From Sinohyriopsis cumingii (taxonomy: Eukaryota > Mollusca > Bivalvia > Unionida > Unionidae), in assembly GCA_028554795.2 (NCBI GenBank), contig CM068828.1, forward strand, positions 18,488,436 through 18,552,435: 64,000 bases of DNA, written 5' to 3'. Shown here piece after piece: positions 53,101 through 59,100 of the stretch. The notes under the pieces are model-generated. The model was not told where the DNA came from and ran no database searches. It saw only the letters and a list, made by a program, of their open reading frames with translations. Each line of letters opens with the position of its first letter. Position 1 is the stretch's first letter. The position numbers and the translations under genes were made by a program.

Positions 53101-56100
53101 TGATAGCAATATTATAAGTATGTGTACTGATAGTAATATTATAAGTATGCGTACTGATAGTAATATTATAAGTATGTGTACTGATAGTAATATTATAAGT
53201 ATGTGTACTGATAGCAATACTATAAGTATGTGTACTGATAGTAATATTATAAGTATGTGTACTGATAGCAATATTATAAGTATGTGTACTGATAGCAATA
53301 TTATTAGTATGTGTACTGACAATAATATTATAAGTAGGTGTACTGATAGCAATATTATTAGTATGTGTACTGACAATAATATTATAAGTAGGTGTACTGA
53401 TAGCAATATTATTAGTATGTGTACTGATAGTAATATTATAAGTATGTGTACTGATAGCAATATTATAAGTATGTGTACTGATAGTAATATTATAAGTATG
53501 TGTACTGACAGTAATAGTATAAGTATGTGTACTGACAGTAATAGTATAAGTATGTGTACTGATAGTAATATTATAAGTAAGTGTACTGATAGTAATATTA
53601 TAAGTATGTGTACTGATAGTAATATTATAAGTACCATTACTGCAACTACAAACTGAAGACGACGCAGAAGAGCAAATGTCTTTCAGATTAGATTGCAATA
53701 TTTGTCAGACTTTGTTAAGATGGATCTGTAAAGAAAACACAAGATAAAATAATCAGAAATGGGTAGAGAAGTCACAACTAAAGCTGCACGATGGAGTATG
53801 TTTATTATATTGTAACGTCATACGTTTGATCCATTAATGATGACGGGTTGCCTGGCATTCCCTTATTGAGTAAACACAATCGGATTTTGTTTTATTATGC
53901 CCTAGGTCATTAACCTGCTTAGTACTCTGAAAACTAAGATAAACTATTTCAAAGTTTCAAATCTTGGCTCTACAGCTCAAAACAATAGCGCCAACAAACA
54001 TACTGGAGGAATGACAATATACATAAATTACGTCACTTTATGTTTCCAATCCGTCAGGTTTATGTTGCTAAGATATATTTTAACAGCAACTATGCCTTTT
54101 GCAATTTTATCACTAATGAAAGTGTTCCTCATTGTGTGACGGATGGTTGAGATCAAAATGTAGGATAATATCACACCATCTGGCTGGTGACATTTTATGT
54201 CGCTATTGCTCAGGTTTTGTTGAAATCTCACTCCTTGAGGACAGATGTCAATCATGTTAATTGGTTCATTTTGTTTTACAAGTTTTACCTGTATTCATGC
54301 CTAATGTAAGTAAGGAATCCACTTAAGTCTATGAAAGACGCAATACTGGACTAGGACAACAGCAAACCAATATCACAAACAAATCCAGTGACTGTCTCCA
54401 TGTTTCGGTGCTCAACAAGAACATATGGTAGACAGATAAAATATTGATGAAATGGAAAAATGGTATTCGGATTTACATTATTTGTCACAAAATACTCGCA
54501 TCTATGTAACGTGCCAGGTACTCTGGATGGAACACATTGCCAGGTTTAAAGCAGTAGTTAGCTAGCATACAAATGAAAGCATACATACAATAGTGCTAGG
54601 GAGTTAAGTTATGCTCTAGTCTGTGTTAGTCACAATAAGTGATGCATTATCAAACAATATATGAAATCGTCTATAACTTCCATGAGACTGACTCTGTTTT
54701 CAGACCGAGGCCGGATGGTTTGGATTCTACGGAAGCCTAGGTGGAGCAATAGCTGGGATGATAATAGGAAGGTACAGCTTTTGATGTGTTATAATTTATT
54801 GCATATGTTGAATAACAAAGCAGTATAAAAATTCGAGCAATAATTTATATCGTTTGATAAAGACTTGAGCGGTGAAACAATACATTATTAGGGATTTGTA
54901 CATTATAGTGAACAAATATGGAAACTGTTTTTCTTAGCCATTGTTATTATTACTTGATGCATAGAACTTATAAACATTTCTTGCATTCCTCTTCCCTTAA
55001 TTAAATTTAAATACTACTGTAATCGTTATGTTTTGTAGTTTTACTTTTAGATTGATATTCATGTTTGATTTGACCATATATACTGAACTTTCAATGCAGT
55101 TAGACTGTTTTCAATCTTATTGAAGTTTTTTTTATAGTTGTTAACTTTCTGGTATTCAAAAGAAAACAATGCATCGCCATTTAGCGAGGTCACCAAAAGA
55201 AAGGTTCACCCATGTGTCGACCATCTTGATTTGGAACATTTATGAAGCTTGTCACGAACACATAGCATTTTTTGGTACACACTACTTAATGCCACATTTA
55301 GAATAATTAACAAATCGCAAAGAACATTATCATGTAAAAGCGTATCACAAAAATAGTCAGTGTGACGTTTAAAATAATTAGCATTGTAACTCATACAAAT
55401 ATTTAGTGGACTTTTAGAGCAATTAAAAGTGTATCGTACAAAAAAATTTAGTGTGACATTTAGAAAAATTACTATCGCAAAAAATACTTAATGTCACCTC
55501 GAGAACAATTAACAGTATATAGCATTGTTACGAGTCTTTACTCTTCAAATAAGTTAAAGAAAAATGTGGAATCCATCAAGCTTTGTAAAATTCAACAAAT
55601 AATTTATTTCCATAGAACACAGAAGTAAACATGAAACAAGGAACAGACGGCATAGCGAACTAAATACCAAAATAATCATAGAATTACATATACAAGTCCT
55701 GAATGTGCAAGTCCTGAATGTAAAAGCTATAAACAAACTTTCGTGGAAATCCAAATTAAGTCCAACGCTAAAGGTGCTCCTGTGCCTCAAATGCCTTGTA
55801 AAGTATTGATGTGCCAACATTCTTTCGTTGAATCACAGTAATATAATCCGAGAATATATCCATTTGTTTGTATTTCACTATAAATCCAAGACTCTCTGTT
55901 ACTAAGGGTGTTATCAGAGCACGTTTGAATTTCCAGAGAAAATAATTACCGAATTTGAAGAAATAAATTCAAGCCCAAAATGAACGACTGGTCACAACAA
56001 TAATACAAACTGATTCTGCTAGACCTTAAGCCACGAATGAATAATCTTTCCAGTAGCAAGATTATATAGTCTTCCACTTGACCACAGGTCACAATTAGTT

Positions 56101-59100
56101 TTGTGTTTCAAAATGGAATCAATGAAAGTTCTTAATGTTTACAAAAAAAAAACCAAACGAAAAATTCAATAATAAAGATCAAGAAGAAAACAAATTTGAT
56201 TTTGGACCAAGTGAAGTCCTACATAATAGATGCTACATCACATAGGCATATAATGAATTAAAAAGATAAAAGTATAACAAACAATGCATATTAAATATAC
56301 ATAACACATCCCCTAGTAAAGAAAAAGCACGATTTACGCAATAAGGATTTCATTTTACTTTAGGGAAATATACATATGATACAATTGTATATAAAATGAA
56401 ATCTTATGAATAACACAAAGTATAAAGAAGCAATATAATATTTCTATATAAATGATAGTGCATCTGTTATTAAATTGTCTATTCCCTTAACATGCCTTAT
56501 GGCATATTGTATTTCTGCAACATCAAACTCAACCTAAATGATCTCTCAAGTTTACTTTTCATCTTTAAAGATTAAGTAAAAAACAGGAGCTTAGATAACT
56601 GGTTAACTCTTAAGTATGGCCTTTAACTTATCAAAAGCCTCCTGACATTTTTCAGACCAATGAAACTGATTTTCTTTCTGAATAAATTTGTTGGGTTTCA
56701 GCAATTATAGAAAAATTGGAACAAAATTTCCCATAGTATCCAGGCATACCTAAAAGTCGCATCAGTTTTTTTTATTGATAGGCACAGGAAATTCAGAGAT
56801 AGTCTTGACATTAGCATTTATAGACATAACGTGTCTATGACTCGTGATATGTCCAAGAAATTTAACACAAGCACGACTAATTGTCAACTTTGCATCATTG
56901 AGCCTGTCAAATAATTTCCAAATTGTCTCCATGCTATCTTTACAGGTGTCGTTGTAAATGATGACATCATCATCGTAAGCATTGCAAGTATCTAGACCAG
57001 ACACATTCATGTTCATTAAACGTTGAAATGTACAAGGCGAACCTTTCATCCCAAACGGCATCAATTTATACTGATAAAGTCAATCTGGAGTTGCGAATGC
57101 CGAAATTTCCTTTGGAATTTGCCAAAATCCTATCAGAAGTTCAAATATTATGACATACTTTGCGTTTTCAATTCTGTCAAAACAGTCATCGATTCTTGGC
57201 AATGGACACTGTTCACCTTCACATATATGTGCACATGCGGAAAGTGTTATCTGGTTTCGGAACCAGTATACATGGTGAACTCCAGTTACTTTTACTAAGT
57301 TCTATGAAATCATTCTAAATCAAATTTCTTTTTTCGAACATTGCTGTTTGAGAGGGTTCATCCTGTACGGATTTTGTTTCACAGGTGCAGAATCTTAAAA
57401 TTTCAACTTTATGGTAGATTATATTTGTTTGTGTTGAAGCATCAGAAACAAGTGCTCATATTCAACTAAAATCCGTTTAGTTTGTTCATTACTTTTGCTG
57501 CAGATGTGAAAGTTTATGGTCCAGATTATTCATGATTGCTTAATTCAAAAGATTGGTTACTCCAGCGTTACTACAGTCCGATTGCATTCTGTCGCTTAAA
57601 TCTACACTGTGTGGGACAGGTACAACTAAACTGTACTGAATGATTAACAGGGCTATCTCTATCAACGTACTCCTTTAGCATATTTATATGGCAACTTTGT
57701 TTTTGTCCCATTAGTATTGGTGATATAATTTAAATCACTTATTTTCTTTTAAACTGTGTAAGGTCTTTAGTAAGTAGCCTGAAGAGGATTTTTTTTGGCA
57801 TGGACAAGACAGTAAGAACTCTATCACCAAGACGAAAACTCCCTTCCATTGTATTTTTCTCAGGCTTGGATATTTCATTTTTAAGTAGAGTTCAGATTAG
57901 TTCTTGCAACCTCACAATCTATGATAACTTGTGTTTAAAATTGCAAACATAATCGAGAATATGTATTTCTGTATCTTCTTTTGAAAGAAGTTTCTTTTAA
58001 CAATTTCAATGGTACACGCACAGTATGTGCAAAATTTAGTTAAAATGGAATGAATCCTAAAACTTCTTTAACTGATTTCCTAACAGCAAACAAACGTAAA
58101 TTATTACATTGTCCCAATCATTTCCAGTATCAAAACAATATAACCGATTTGCAATTTTCAAAGTTTGATGAAATCTTTCTAAAGCCCCTTGGATTTCAGG
58201 GTGACAGGCAGATGCCTTGAATTGCTGGATGCCTACTTTATCTATAACTTGCTGGAACATTCCAGACATAAAATGAGACCCTTGATCAGATAGGACAGAT
58301 CTGAATATGCCAAATTGAGTAATAAACACTCTTTACCAAAGCCTTTACTATTGTTTAAGTTTTAGCATGCCTCAGGGGAATTACCTCTGATAATCTTGTA
58401 GACGCACACATTATGGTCAACAACTATTGGTTGCTTGACTTGTTGTTAGGTAAGAGACCGAAACAATTTGCCATTATTCTGCTAAATGATTCGTCAAATG
58501 CAGGAATAGGTATCTACTGATTGTGTTTTCCTGCCATTTGACACGTATGACAGATCTACAGTATTTACAAACATCACTTTTAATTCTTGGCCAATAAAAG
58601 TTATTCAGGATTTTGTGATACATCTTATTGATCTCTAAGTGACCACCCAAAGGAGATTCATGGGCCAAACTAAGCATTTCCTGTCTATACATTTTGGAAC
58701 TACAATTTGACAGCTTACCGACCACACGTCACCAGCATGTACTTCAGGTGGTCTCCTTCTTGGTCACCATTTTCTCATAAGAACCCCATTTTTAACAAAA
58801 TAACAAACGTTACTTATGTGCCTTCATCTTCGCTAATAGCCCTCTGAAACAAACATATATCTGGATCTTTTTCCTGTTCATTGACAAGTGATTCTCGTTT
58901 GTCACCCTGATTGCAATAAAGAGAATGAGTAGTTAAAGAATACATATGTGACCAATACCTTCTGATTGATCCAAAACAGGAGTAAAAGTGACCTCATCAA
59001 AATCCTGATTATTCACGTGGCAGCAAAAGGAATACTTTCCTGATGAACATCATTCAGGGAACTTTCTTTTCCTTAGCTCTGGTAACTGCATAATCTGGGT

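Noticed and set aside
50960-53698. Frames of 105-486 codons on both strands
   Set aside because: They are translations of the 27-bp repeat, whose length is a multiple of three and which lacks stops. The peptides are pure nonamer repeats with no start context or domain.
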